NCBI RefSeq assembly: GCF_964204645.1 | Contig: NC_134028.1 | Location: 26,510,153 to 26,574,152, forward strand | DNA from: Tubulanus polymorphus | Taxonomy: Eukaryota; Nemertea; Palaeonemertea; Tubulaniformes; Tubulanidae | Length of the DNA: 64,000 nucleotides | Direction of reading: 5' to 3' | Part shown: in pieces, positions 46,102 through 58,300 of the stretch | Position numbering within the stretch: position 1 is the first letter of the stretch | Layout: each line of letters opens with the position of its first letter | Program-made: the position numbers and the translations under genes | The notes under the pieces: model-generated | The model's database searches: none | The model's input: the letters and a program-made list of their open reading frames with translations, nothing else | Told to the model about the DNA's origin: nothing

Positions 46102-48092
46102 ATGTATGTGAGTGTGTGTAGAAACCCAGCTACCGGACTGAGACGTCACACCGGTGGTATATTCAACAATGCTAGTAACCGCCGGTCGCTAGGTCAGTTA
46201 CCGCGCGTCAGTGAACCGTGGAAGTACGACCGATCGTGGAACCGTCGAATCTGGCTGAAGTTCTGTCTGGTTTACTTGACGATCGCTGTCATCGGTTTCG
46301 TGTTCGTCGTTCTCGGATGCATTTACATTAAATTCAATTCGGTTTTACTTTGTGTATCGGCAATAGGTGCGTTTAGATCCATTACTTCATTAACACAAGT
46401 CTAAACTCAATTACATTCTATAACCAGTAAATATAACAAATGTCTAAGGCTAAACAAAAATGATACCTTGTTTCTCCGCAGCGGCCGGGTCTGTTATGGT
46501 AAAATTGATCACGATTTTAAAAAAAGTAATGTATAGGGTAGATAGGCGGCCGGCCGGGTCAACATTTAAGCTCAGCAGAGCGGAGAAACAAGGTATCAAT
46601 TTTTTTGGCCTAATCTCATTTTGGTTCTTTAGCTTAACTTAAAACCAGTCTTAGCTCATTTAAGCTCTATAACCAATCCACCACTCAAGACCAGATCTCC
46701 TTTGTGCTTAACTATGTTTTTTTTTCTATTTCAGTTGCTGGACTGATAATCCTGTTTGGAAGTTGTATTATGGGTAAGAGATATTTGAACAAGAAGAAAA
46801 GTGAACGTCTTGAAGCAGAACAGATCAGGGCACATTTACAACAGCAAGGTTATTATAATAATCAGTGGAATAATGAGGTTTAGGGGAGAGGGGGCGTCTG
46901 GAATGATTTATAGAAAGAGATCTGCAATGCTACGGTCATACTGAAGCTTATTAAAGGCTTTAGGCGTATATTTACTTCCAGGGTGATTGATGTCAACTCT
47001 CATCACCTCCGGGCGCAGTTCTGTGTAAGGCAGAATTTTTAGAAGCAAGATACATGAATTCTGTGCAATTGAAATCCTGGGAAATTGAAACTAGAAACAA
47101 TTGAAACTTTTAATGGTTAGACAAGGTTTTGATCTTATCCGGATACTATTTAGGGTTCATCTGTACGCTTCATGAATGCGTGTTAAAGATGATGTTTATA
47201 CTGCAGATTTCTTATAAACTGGATGTATTTTTTTGGTCACAAGATCGTACCAATGATAACCAAACATTGTGTTAATTGGCGATGAACTTAAAATTTCGCC
47301 TGAAAACCGCCGATGATAGCGGTTGATCGAGGATTCACTGTATCTGTATCTGTATCTGCTCTTACAAAAAACCTGTAATATTTTCACGGGAAAAATTAAT
47401 TCGATTTTTGGTCGGATGTATTTTCAGGTTGCGGTGAAGCGGATATACCGTGGGAATTACCACCTCAATACACACCTACTGCTGATCCGAGTAGTTGTAT
47501 AAACGAGGATTACCCGACTGTACACAGTATCAGCGGTCAGATTAAACCACCCGAATACTCGTTACATCTACCCTCGTATACTCGAGATCTTCCCACGTAC
47601 GAAGAGAGTTTCCTCTCGTCGAATCCGGCGTCCGGATGTCAGACGGTGATTATGCTACACGAGCCCGCGGCGCCGACATCGTCTACCGCTCATCACAGCA
47701 CCGTTATAACGGTATCCAGTGATCCAAGCGGTGCGCATACCGGCGGTAATTCACCAGCCGTTCACAGTATCGTCGTCACCTCGTCCGATGAGACGAGCTC
47801 GGGTAACGCCGCGGCCGCGAATCTACCGATTAATCACCGGTCGCTAACGACTTCGATCTCGTCGTCGTCCGAGGAAACCGCGTCGAATAACGGGCTGATG
47901 ATATCTACGTGTAACACGGCGCAATCCTCACCTCTCTTACCGGCGGCAGCGGGCGTGGCTGGGGCGGGGGCGGCATCGCCTCGCGTCGTCATCACTTCAA
48001 CCACAAATTTAAACAACGATAATCAATCGACGACGACGACTAATAACAGACCGACTACGATCATCTCTCTGACTACAGTTCACTCGGTTTGA
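46102..48092 (+). CDS. Two-pass membrane protein with PY-motif cytoplasmic tail, unrecognised
   Basis: Coding exons 46102-46366, 46735-46773 and 47428-48092 give 322 residues plus stop. The ATG is supported by an in-frame TGA nine bases upstream, inside the exon that begins after TTTCAG at 46086. About 50 basic, hydrophilic residues precede two close membrane helices (about 54-76 and 80-101; GFVFVVLGCIYI and AGLIILFGSCIMG). The tail has four PY-like motifs within about 65 residues: LPPQY, KPPEY, LPSY and LPTYEES. These are typical ligands of NEDD4-family WW domains. The rest is Ser/Thr/Asn/Ala-rich and probably disordered. I cannot name the family; small PY-bearing adaptors of E3 ligases are the closest functional analogy. 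Another C-terminus is possible because the second exon stays open past its donor to TAG at 46881. Confidence 0.82.
46461..46598. repeat. Inverted-repeat element in the two-pass protein's first intron
   Basis: TGATACCTTGTTTCTCCGC at 46461-46479 is exactly inverted at 46580-46598, and GGCCGGGTC blocks lie inside both ends. Small palindromic transposon-like element. Confidence 0.75.
46774..46883 (+). other. Alternative C-terminal coding extension of the two-pass protein
   Basis: If the GTAAGAG donor at 46774 is not used, the frame continues for 36 codons as GKRYLNKKKSERLEAEQIRA and on to YYNNQWNNEV, then stops. The sequence is charged, helix-like and unlike intron translation. This gives a 137-residue isoform without the PY tail. 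Confidence 0.5.
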
Positions 48093-49996
48093 AAAATACA
48101 CGCGCGCGCTCGTCGGTGGATCCAGGGTCTTACGGGTCGTACGCGAGACCCAGTCTCGGTCCATCCTCGAGGCATGAATGTTGATGGTTCAAAAATGAAT
48201 TCCATAGTTGATAATTAAACGTGCTGATGTATAAAACACACATCAAACCCATAGAGGAATCAAAAACAAACAAAAAAACAGATATTTTAAATCGAAAGGT
48301 ATTTGTAAACTTAGTATTATTGCGAGCATTGTAGAGACCATTATTATTAAGAATAGAATCTATAAATACAGCCGAAGCTGTCATTAAACAGATATACTGA
48401 TTATCGTCGTTCGATATTGTTGTTTGATATTAGATCGTAAATTATTAATGGGTACAGTGAATTTCTAGTCAATTTCTAGTCATTTTTAATGGTTTTAGCG
48501 CCAGTTTCATGTTAATTGATTTATTGTTTATTTATTTAGTTTGCTGCTGCTGCTGCTGCTGCTGCTGTTAAATGTTGTTCAATTTAACGTAATCGTTGTT
48601 ATTTTGGAATCGAAGTTAACAGATTCTATAATTGTCTCATTATTTATGGTTGTTTAATGCATTTAGTGGTGATAATGTGAGGTATATTTTCGATGGTTGT
48701 TTTGTTGTAGTGAGTCTCAGTAATCTGTTATTAGAATGAATATTGTCAGTCAGAATGCGACCAGGTTCAGGGACGCAGATCCAGGGCAACTTGTGACACT
48801 TTTACAAGTCCATTTCTATTGCCCTTTTCTATTTTGTCCACAAAGACAATTGGTGGATTTCAGTGCGGTTGTGCCCCTGATTTTGTACATCGAAGTTCCC
48901 TTTTTGGATGTGACAAGTTCTTCAAAACAAGCTCCTCAATGCCGGAGTACACGTGATATTCCTTTTTTGGACATCAAAAATGGCCTTTTGCAATGTGACA
49001 AGTCTTTCAAAATTGGCCTCTGGATCCACCCCTGACCAGTTTGCATAACAATATACATATGCTTTATTCTTATTCACAGAACTTAAATCTATAGCCAGTC
49101 AGTATTCATTGAACACAATCGCATCGTTACTTAAATACGGTTAAACGCGAGCTAACTTAATATTGAAAAACGTCTCGCAAGTCTATTGTACTTATCATCC
49201 AGTACCGTGGCTGAGTTTCGCGATGCTATGTTCGAAATTTGCCGTAGGATTGTTGGTAAGTCAACAAACTTGCATCGATGGCAACTGATAATCGTTTATT
49301 GCGTTTGAATAGTAGACACGTGACGTCACCACGCGTCATGATGAGGTCATTACGACGCACCCGTGACGTCACGTGAGTAACCTTAATCTCTAATAATGTA
49401 CTATAAAAATGAAATTTGATAAGAAGTAGTTTTGATATTTGTTGTATGAATATTTTTTATTTCATGTTTCATATATTACCGGTAATGATGTATTTGTATC
49501 GTGGAAAATTCCGACGAATAAAAAATATTCGTATTAAAAACAAATAGTTAAAAGACTTAGTTTACTCCGTGTGCGAATGTTTTTAGTTTATTATGTGGAA
49601 TTTCTACAGATATCGGACACCAACCCCCGAAGCCTGATCGCAGGCGGGCCGGGATCTTATTCTATAGGATAAATTGGAAAGCTGGAGTCGAAAATGAGAA
49701 GGTATTCGCTGACGCAGCATGGTCTCGGTCAAACTCGCGCATGAAAAGGAAAAGTTCGTAGGAATCTTGTCATAATAATCTAGAGACCAATCATCAATTA
49801 CGTGTACGAATCTAGGAAGGAAGAAGATTGCCCACTTTTCTCACTCATTTCTTTGTATATAGCCGGTGGTAAGAATTTGCTGAAAATCATCAATTATCTT
49901 GCCTATGCTATAATATGAACGGCCCCTCATATATAAGAAATGTAATGGTTTTACTGTTGAATAGTAGTTAGTTTCGTTTTGGATCCGTTCTGCACT
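48093..49996 (+). other. 3' UTR of the two-pass protein gene and convergent intergenic space
   Basis: Non-coding sequence with eight CTG triplets at about 48544-48567 and AATAAA at 49517. The right part should hold the 3' UTR of the convergent Ly6 gene. No coding stretch with family similarity seen. Confidence 0.6.
49517..49522 (+). terminator. Candidate polyadenylation signal
   Basis: AATAAA within GACGAATAAAAAATATTCG, about 1.4 kb after the stop codon of the two-pass protein gene. Use is inferred. Confidence 0.4.
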
Positions 49997-51366
49997 TTAC
50001 AGGTTACACATATCAGTTTCACAGGTGCACATCGTGGCTTGTACTCGATTGTCTCCACGTGTTATACACCGAGTCACTGCTTGCTGTCGATAAGAACAAT
50101 GTCTCCCGACCACCGTCTCTTCTCCCAGTACTACAACACATCAAATATATATAGCACATTACTCACTTTTCAAATATCTAAATGTGTATATCAAAAACCA
50201 TTAGTGACAAGATCAGAAAATAGACAGATGCGTTATTTCTTCTGATGTAATTTGAAGTTGAATAGTGTAAATCCCCGCTGATCATCCAGACTTCCAGACA
50301 CTAAAATGGTGAATGTCCGACAGGTGGGATTCAGCCAATTTTGAAGGGCTTGTCGCATCCTGAAGGGGAACTTTAATGTCCAAAAAGATAATATTAGCTG
50401 AACGGTCGCAGTGAGGAATGCTTTCGAAGAACTTGACACATCAAACAAAGCAACATCAGGCGCACTACCACACTCATTGTAATGCTCCGATTATCTTCAT
50501 TGCCAAATTGAAAATTTGATGGGCTTGCTTGTACCAGTCTCATAAGTCCCGGCCTGGATCCGTCCCTGGTCTAAAGGGTTACAGATTACATACGTGCATT
50601 TAACAATGTATTTACACTCGAATAACTTACATTTGATGACAGTTTTTACACAAGCAGTTGATTTAACGTCTTTCTGCAAATCGATCTCAGCGTCACAATT
50701 AAAAGCGTATCGGGTCAAATCAGCGACAGTCTGATTCTCGCCGCAGTCGCGATCTGTCTTTGACCGACAAACATAACAAACAATAGCCATAGCTGTCAAT
50801 GGAAGATGATGTTATATAAAGTATTTCCATCGAGTAAGTTGCTTTATTATCGCCAATTTCCCGAATTCGACACTAATAATTTTGGAAATCACGTCTTTTC
50901 GGGTGTATTTTTGTCTAAATAGTTTTGCTCCCCGCTCGCTCGCGGCCCCGACAATTATCCGGGGATTGCTCTTCAGTAGACTTCACTCGAGTCGGATCTT
51001 TTGGGAACGTAAAAATATGTCCTACTTCAGTGATATCCGAGTAGGATGTCATGCATTTCATACCTTATAGTGTCACAAAAATAAAAACATCCGAGTTGAA
51101 CGGATCCGACTTGGGCGGAGTCCAACAAGTTACCTATAATCGGTAGACGAAAATATTCGATCGTAAAACTAGACCACCACAGACACTGCAGCTGCTGAGT
51201 GGCTGCGATCGTAAGGCTTGTCGACCTTTCTATCGTTAAGGCCCATTCAATTTTTTTAAGATCCTTGATCTGCCCCTGATTCGGAAATATAATTTCGATG
51301 ATGTTAGGTTTACTCACTTTGCTGCACGAGCAAAAGCACAAAAAGCGCATTCCACAATATCTTCAT
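49997..51366 (-). CDS. Secreted Ly6/uPAR (three-finger) domain protein
   Basis: Exons in coding order 51318-51366, 50631-50792 and 49997-50130 total 345 bp, 114 residues plus stop, with matching phases (1 and 1). Residues 1-17 form a signal peptide (MKILWNALFVLLLVQQ). The mature part has ten cysteines in the LU-domain pattern: CYVC near the N-terminus, RDC, FNC, TAC, RHC, RC, then the terminal MCTC and DMCNL. The CN signature at the end is diagnostic. The stop follows two residues after CN, so there is no GPI-attachment tail and the protein is probably secreted. Such proteins act as toxin-like ligands, channel modulators or pigment and immune factors; the specific role cannot be read. The three-exon layout (signal, first half, second half) is usual for the family. 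Confidence 0.88.
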
Positions 51367-52329
51367 TCTGAGTAACATGATGGGCATAGAATGATTACAG
51401 ATAATATCATACTGTTTATATATACAACGTGTAAATGTGTCCAATCATTAAGTTGTTTATGGCTTTATTCTCTGAAATTATGCCAAATTATGCCAACAAC
51501 AGCTACGAAATTACTTAATCGCATCCGTTAAGAATAAGCGTTATGGACTACTGGCAGGTATATCCTCATTGAATTCTCCGAGCAGGCAAGTAATACTCGT
51601 CGTACAGGTGTCAATCTTCAACCTGGACCCTGGTCCCCACCTCTGACCCGCTGGTGGCACCCATGGACAGCGCTCACTATCAAGACTTCATACTAAAATG
51701 TTAAATGTCTGAAGTGGGGTGGTTCGGCGCCCATGGATTATCAACGATCCTCCATTTCATGCATGGTATATGTGCAGACTTGGGCGATGTAGAAAAAAAG
51801 AAAAAGAACACACGTTAAATATAATACATTTAATCAGTTATGACGATTCCTTCACAAGTAAAACTAATATTCAATTTATTTAAAATTTGAATGATAAATT
51901 ATGCGGTGATGTATTTTGTTACAATATATTTACAGTTTACCTGACAACAATTAACGAACATATTTCATCAATTATATAAGTTATCATTAATGATTAGATA
52001 TCACTATTTTGATATGTTTGATTTCAAAACGAAGGGCAATTCCTTTAAAAAAATTCGCGAAAGTACATTGTCGCACACATCTGTTATTAATCCGATAAGA
52101 ATCCATTATACACCCCAGCTTGTTCTCCAACCGGTTTTAGCTTTAACGCGGGTGGACTCTGATGGATTTGATTTAACTCCGGGTATCAGACCAATCTATA
52201 GAACTGGCCCTGCGCCTGCATTTCTCTGTGGTTGTTTTTAATACGCAAATGTAATAAGTTGAAGACAGCAATCGCGCCAACACCACGCAGTCTATAAAAC
52301 AGACCCCTGCGCGAATTGTGTCGTTATTT
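51367..52329 (-). other. Intergenic space between the protease and Ly6 genes
   Basis: About 1 kb with the probable protease 3' UTR on the right and the Ly6 promoter on the left. TTTATT at 51875-51880 is AATAAA on the coding strand of the protease. No coding stretch seen. Confidence 0.6.
51875..51880 (-). terminator. Candidate polyadenylation signal of the protease gene
   Basis: AATAAA on the minus strand about 450 bp after the protease stop codon, in AT-rich sequence. Confidence 0.4.
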
Positions 52330-55300
52330 TCATGAATTTTCAGCTATATTCCGTTTGATCCAGTTTACGAATTTAGAAACTTCAATATTCACAGCAGGTA
52401 ATGGTCTGGCGCAACCGAGGCCGCCGATAGTAACGCCGACAGCGAACCAGCGACCTGAAGACTTGTCCTCACATACAAATGATGTACCACTATCACCCTG
52501 AAAAACGAATGAATGAATCATTTTTTCTGAATAAATGATTATTACGATGATATTTAAAATATAGAATAGCGAATGTAATTCATTGAGGAGACACCCCGAG
52601 ACTAGAGAGACTGTGCGTATGATCGGGTGCCCCAAATAAATGATAATAAATTATCAACGTCCATGGAAACATACATGAAAATAATCATATATACTTTAAC
52701 AGTGCTTAAGAACATATTTTGATAATTCCTGATATTTTTTAGACATGTCTATGTAACACAGTAAACCGAGACAGCAAACACACACACTACATAAAACATA
52801 ATCAATAATTAATAAAATCTGACAGAACGGCAGTTCGACATCCTGACCTTGACCTGGATGTCTTTATCACTTAACAATCCGGAAGTATTGGCCATCCTCT
52901 AATGGACGTTATCGTGTGGACTTACCTGGCACGAGTCCAAGCCTTTCTGCCCCCCTGCGCATAGATGATGATCGCGCAACATTCCCACGACGGCTTTATC
53001 GGCCGTTTCCAGAGCAATTTGACATTCTGTACGATTAACGATGGATAGCCGAACTTCTCGAGCGACCTCGGAAAAATCTTTACCTGTGAAAAAAATTACA
53101 TGATTCTTTGAGACCAGAATGAAGTTTGGACCCACTTAAGTTATATACGTGTTATGTAGCTGTTTTATACGTTTAGATAAATGTTTCTATATGAACTGTT
53201 AGCGGACAAACCCGGTATAACTCACCATCTTCGGCAGTTCGTCCGAATCCCGCGGCATAGCAGCGCGTCCCGGCCGGTAATTTGAGATCTGCAGCCGGTA
53301 AACAAATCGGTCTGACGTAATCATTGAAATCGACAGGTCGATCTAACTTTATTAAACTGATATCGTTTGGCCAGTTTCCATAGGTGTAATTCGTCGTGCG
53401 AACCATGTGGATTGGTTTTCGCGTTTGCCTGTAGGGGGAGTAGGCGTTTCGCCTGGTGACTCCGAATACGAGGGTCATGTCGCTCTTCTCCGTCAAACTG
53501 GAACAATATGAATTAATAGAACTTGATTATAACGTGATTCAGACGCTTGACGACACCTGGCGACAGACTGATGTTGTGAACAAAATCGTTAATTGATCAA
53601 ATGACTCCATATGAACATTGAGACTCCGTGTCGCTTAAGAACCGATCCGATCGTAAAGGGATCGTCGATTTTTCGGTCGGGGATTTTTTTTGCGACGTGA
53701 GTTGAACATGTGACTCTTTTTCTTACGATCAGATCGGAACAGATCTTGCGTGACTTGAGTGTACTAATAAAGATTGATCTTAAGTTCGTAGGCAATGAAC
53801 ATCGAGATGTACACATCACATGACTTCAGCGTTCATTTCAAAATGATCATGGATCTCAGACGACCTGAGTGGACAAACGTGTCTAGGTCGAATCAGAGAC
53901 TCGACCTCGTGATGTGACATCAGTGTTCTTAAGATCGAATCAGATGATCGCATCTTAGTGCGACCTGAGTTTGGCCCAGACTTTTACCATTTGGGCACCG
54001 ACCGCCTGACTCAAGAAAACGACAATATATACTCACTAGCCGATGCAATGTGAAGCAGTGAGTACCCATTGTTGGTGTATAAGACCTCCACCGCAGTAGA
54101 ACGCGTTTCTACCGCCTAAATGTATCGATACCAACCACGGCCAAGTACCCGGTTTTACTTCTGAACCGCCGACGATTCTCAGCATATGTGGCACGTAAGC
54201 CGGGCGCATCCCACATTCTAAAACAGTATGAAATTACCAATTAGAATATATACATGTATAGTACACGTTTTTCACCTAGTTAAAAGTCTAAAAAAGTGGA
54301 GGTAGATTTCGTAGTAATCTTACGTATATCACCGCACGTAACGCGTGTTGCCGTTCCAGACGCACACGTTGTATTAGACGATGTATCGACGTTTGATATA
54401 AAATACTTTGTTGATAACGGATCGTGCATCGTGACGTCATTCAGGGTGGCCATGTCGGCGGATGATGAGTTTGTGACGACTGGATTGAAACTCGGAGATT
54501 CTTGACTAGAACTGAAATATACGAGGCAAAGCATTTTCGAACGGTGTAAGTTAACTAGTTCCTGGCACAGGGGCTCGTACCAGAGTTGTAGGGAGTGTAA
54601 AAAAGAATTGTCTAAATCATAGACACTGGATTTTGAACTAATCGTTTTTACACTACCTACAACTCTGGTACGAATCTCTGTTGTTCTTGGAAGTTGTTAA
54701 TGAGACTTGTATTAAAGTTGTTAAACGGTTTGGGTAGATATTGATACCTGTAAGTGAGCTGTCGACAAACTGCGTTCGTTGTATTATATGTCCATCTATC
54801 CGAACATACAGGCATCCACGTGCCATTAATACCGTTGAATACTTCGACTAAACCATTACCGTTCGTAGAACTTTCCACGAATCGAGCTGAAAAACGGTGT
54901 ATCATTAAAATCTATCAAATAATAATCATCTTGATTTAGAATCCTTATGTGGGATTCTATATTCGCTTACACCATTCCAAATACACCATGTTTAGAATTG
55001 TCTATAATCAACATGACTAATTTAACTGCAAAACACCATAATATTTAATCAGATGAATGGTGATCGACACAATATCATAGTCAATTCGTCTCTCATGGTC
55101 TGGATATGCTATTATAGCTTTGCCCGAGGACGCCCTGTTCGACTGCGCCAATCGAGGATTCCGCTTGTGGCAAGCGAGGATCCAACAGGTTCGCTAGTGT
55201 GAATTCGGACTCAAAATGCTCGATCTAAAAAATTCTATGAATAACGAATGAACAAAACGTGCAATATTTGAACCCGAAAGATCAATTTGAGATTATCAAG

Positions 55301-58300
55301 AGATATAAGATAATAATTTCCGGTGTGGAAGGCGAAAAATTCAAAATGGAAGTAAATCTAATTATGAACTTAATTTTGATAGAGTTAACCGATCGATACG
55401 CGCGCCATCTAGCAGAATATCGATGCAGCCTGAGGTCGATCATTCACGGCTGTTAAGACTTACTGCAATTTCGTTCGTCGTAAGCCGCATAACAATCAAC
55501 TACACCATCACAGTGTTTCGACACAGGAATACATTCATGGCTCTTACACTGATATTCACTCAGTTTATCGCACGAAGCTAAAATTAAAAATCAAAATGAC
55601 GTCACAACATATTCTGCATCAATTCGTCTTCCATACGATACTTTAATCAAATCCTGGACTCTAAAACAGAGTCCAGGGTCAAACTGACCACACTGAGTTG
55701 TCTCATCCGAATTGTCTTCACAATCCTGGTTCCCGTCACAGCGCCACCTTTTGGGCAAACAACGACCATCGTCGCACTTGAAATGGTCTTCAGGACAAGC
55801 TACGTAACAAGAGTGAAATCCAAATATCCAAAATTTGTTTATCTCGGACAGGCCCTGTTTGTATATATCACCGATAGGAATTTGGAATCTAGATGTTCCT
55901 TTCCTTATATCTCTGATATTGATTACCTTTCTGTACGGGTGGTGTCGCTGCCTCCAGTCCACCGACACAAATACCGGGATCCGTAGAATTCGGGAAGTCC
56001 GAACAGTTGATAGGGGGAGGCCATGCGACGTAAGCTAGTTCCAATATGGGGCCGCAATTAGCGAATGTTTCTGAAAGGAACGGAATTTGATGATAGCCAC
56101 AATTTGATGGTACGGTTTTAGATTATGATAAATCAGCTCAGAAATAACGACTTACCCTCGCAGATGTTCCGACACGGTGGTAATATATGATACGGCGGTG
56201 TCGAATTTCCGCTACATTTCGGTAAATAGAGAGAACAGCCGAACAGCGCCGCGTGTTCGTAGCAATTGAAACTTTTATCGGTAAAATACAGACCCCACAG
56301 TAATATAGAATGTATCGCTTCATTCTCATTCGAGTGGTTTAACAAATTGGGAAAAGCGGTGAAATTGTAGAATTGAGAACAAGTGATGTTCTGATAGTTG
56401 ACGACCATAGGTGTGCATTCTCCTACTGAAATATTGAGAATAAAACAAACAATAAACCGTTTACATCAGCCCTCTCATTCATTAGTAGATATTTGATCTG
56501 AATCGTTTTTGATTAGGTACAACTCTTCCGGGAGCGAAACAAAGGGTTTTATGTAACCGTTATAGGTAGCAGCCATTTTGTGAGGACAATTTTTGTCCTG
56601 AAGCCTTTTTACAGTTTTCACCAATTATTTTTGTCGGTTAATCGAGTCTTGGTTTTTTTCGTTCATATCTCTGATATGCACGACGATAGGAACGGAGTTG
56701 CAATATCAATCATATATGGCTGATAATAACACTTTTTATTATCTTACTCATTTATATACTTTATAAGCGTTGTTTCCCATTTTTGTTCAAAATCATTTTT
56801 AATCGCGTTTTATTATATCATATTTCATCGGCCCTTATAGATGTTTACATCTTTGTGGTACCATGTTCTAGCAGAGGGAATGTCTCGTTTTCGGGGCGGG
56901 TTGCACGAAAACATGGGCCGGGAGCAATCTTTAAAAATGTCCGTTTAGGCTAATCTGATTAAAAACGAATGCGGTGTGTACGTGCGGATAGTTGTGTAGG
57001 ATTAGATGATATAACACCGAGTCAAATATTTATTTCATCGCTTTTCGATAATTTCACGGAGGTGAAAACGAAAACAAGTCGTCGTTCTAAATTGCGGCGA
57101 GAAGCTCTTGATGTGCCGCGAATATATAAATACAAAACGCCCATATTGACGTTTGAAGTAACGTTTAATGATTTCCACCTACACTGAAAACACTCTCACT
57201 AATAAACTGACACTATATATATATATATATGATTTATATTATATATATATATAGTCAGTTTATTAGTGAGAGTGTTTTCAGTGTAGGTGGAAATCATTAA
57301 ACGTTACTTCAAACGTATATATTGCGTATGAAATTAATCGGTAGAGCCAAACTACATCACTTTTCTCACCACGAGATGGCGTGGCGAGTACTCAGTCTAT
57401 TTGAATTTGAATACCTTTACTCTAGATATTTTGAAAAACCAAACCGTCCAATTGGCTTTAAATTCATTAAAAACAGGCTTAGATGTGAATAGATTCCTCC
57501 AATAGTACATATTGTAAACCGACCATCAAAGATTCAAATTTAACTTTTCTGCTACTTATTCATTTTCGAGAAAAGTTTATCCGATTTCTGTTGAAGTCTC
57601 GGAGGCGATATGATTTACGATTAGCAAAACCTCGCGGATCATCGTGGAATTCTACAAAAGTCCTCATTAATCGGTGATGTATTGAAAATAACGTATCTAT
57701 TTACCAGGAGTAGCGTTTGTCGGGGCAACTGTAGTTGTGGACGGTAACGTGGGTGCAGGTGTAACCGATGTCGTCAGTAAAGGATCTAAAAACCCAGAAA
57801 AATACATGCGGTTAAAGAGAAAATCAATCAATTTAAACTCGATAAGAAACAGCAAAACTCGAAAATAGAAATCATCTTCATATCAAGCATGCGCACGCGG
57901 TCAACTGAAAGATTCGTGACTTTCCGTTGAAAAATGCTGCTCCATTTGCTGAGCTCCCGCCACAAAAGCCACCCGCGAACAGATAACTTGCAGTAAAATG
58001 TTTCAATATAATTTTGAAAGGCGTTTAATATGTCAGATCAATTGTTAATTTGGTATATCTTATACACACGGTTTTAGTTCGTGGGAAAAATACTTTTACT
58101 TCTCACAAGTAGCCATAATCATAGTAGTTAAACACACAATTTTCGACATGCTATTCGAGACGTCATTGTAATTTTCGACCAGATATAGTTCTAGCATGCC
58201 ACATTCATTCTCTAAAACTAATACTTATATAGACTCGTCTTCCTTGTCAAACTGAATCGCACTCTGTCGAACCCTTCATTAACACTATTAGCGCAAAACG

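Noticed and set aside
50233-50448. Third Ly6 exon at 50233-50448
   Set aside because: Lacks the needed cysteines and CN ending; the exon at 49997-50130 supplies them in phase.
54661-54747. SRCR exon extended to about 54661
   Set aside because: The extension has no SRCR cysteines, runs into a repeat arm, and the nearer donor gives a more family-like junction; kept only as an alternative.
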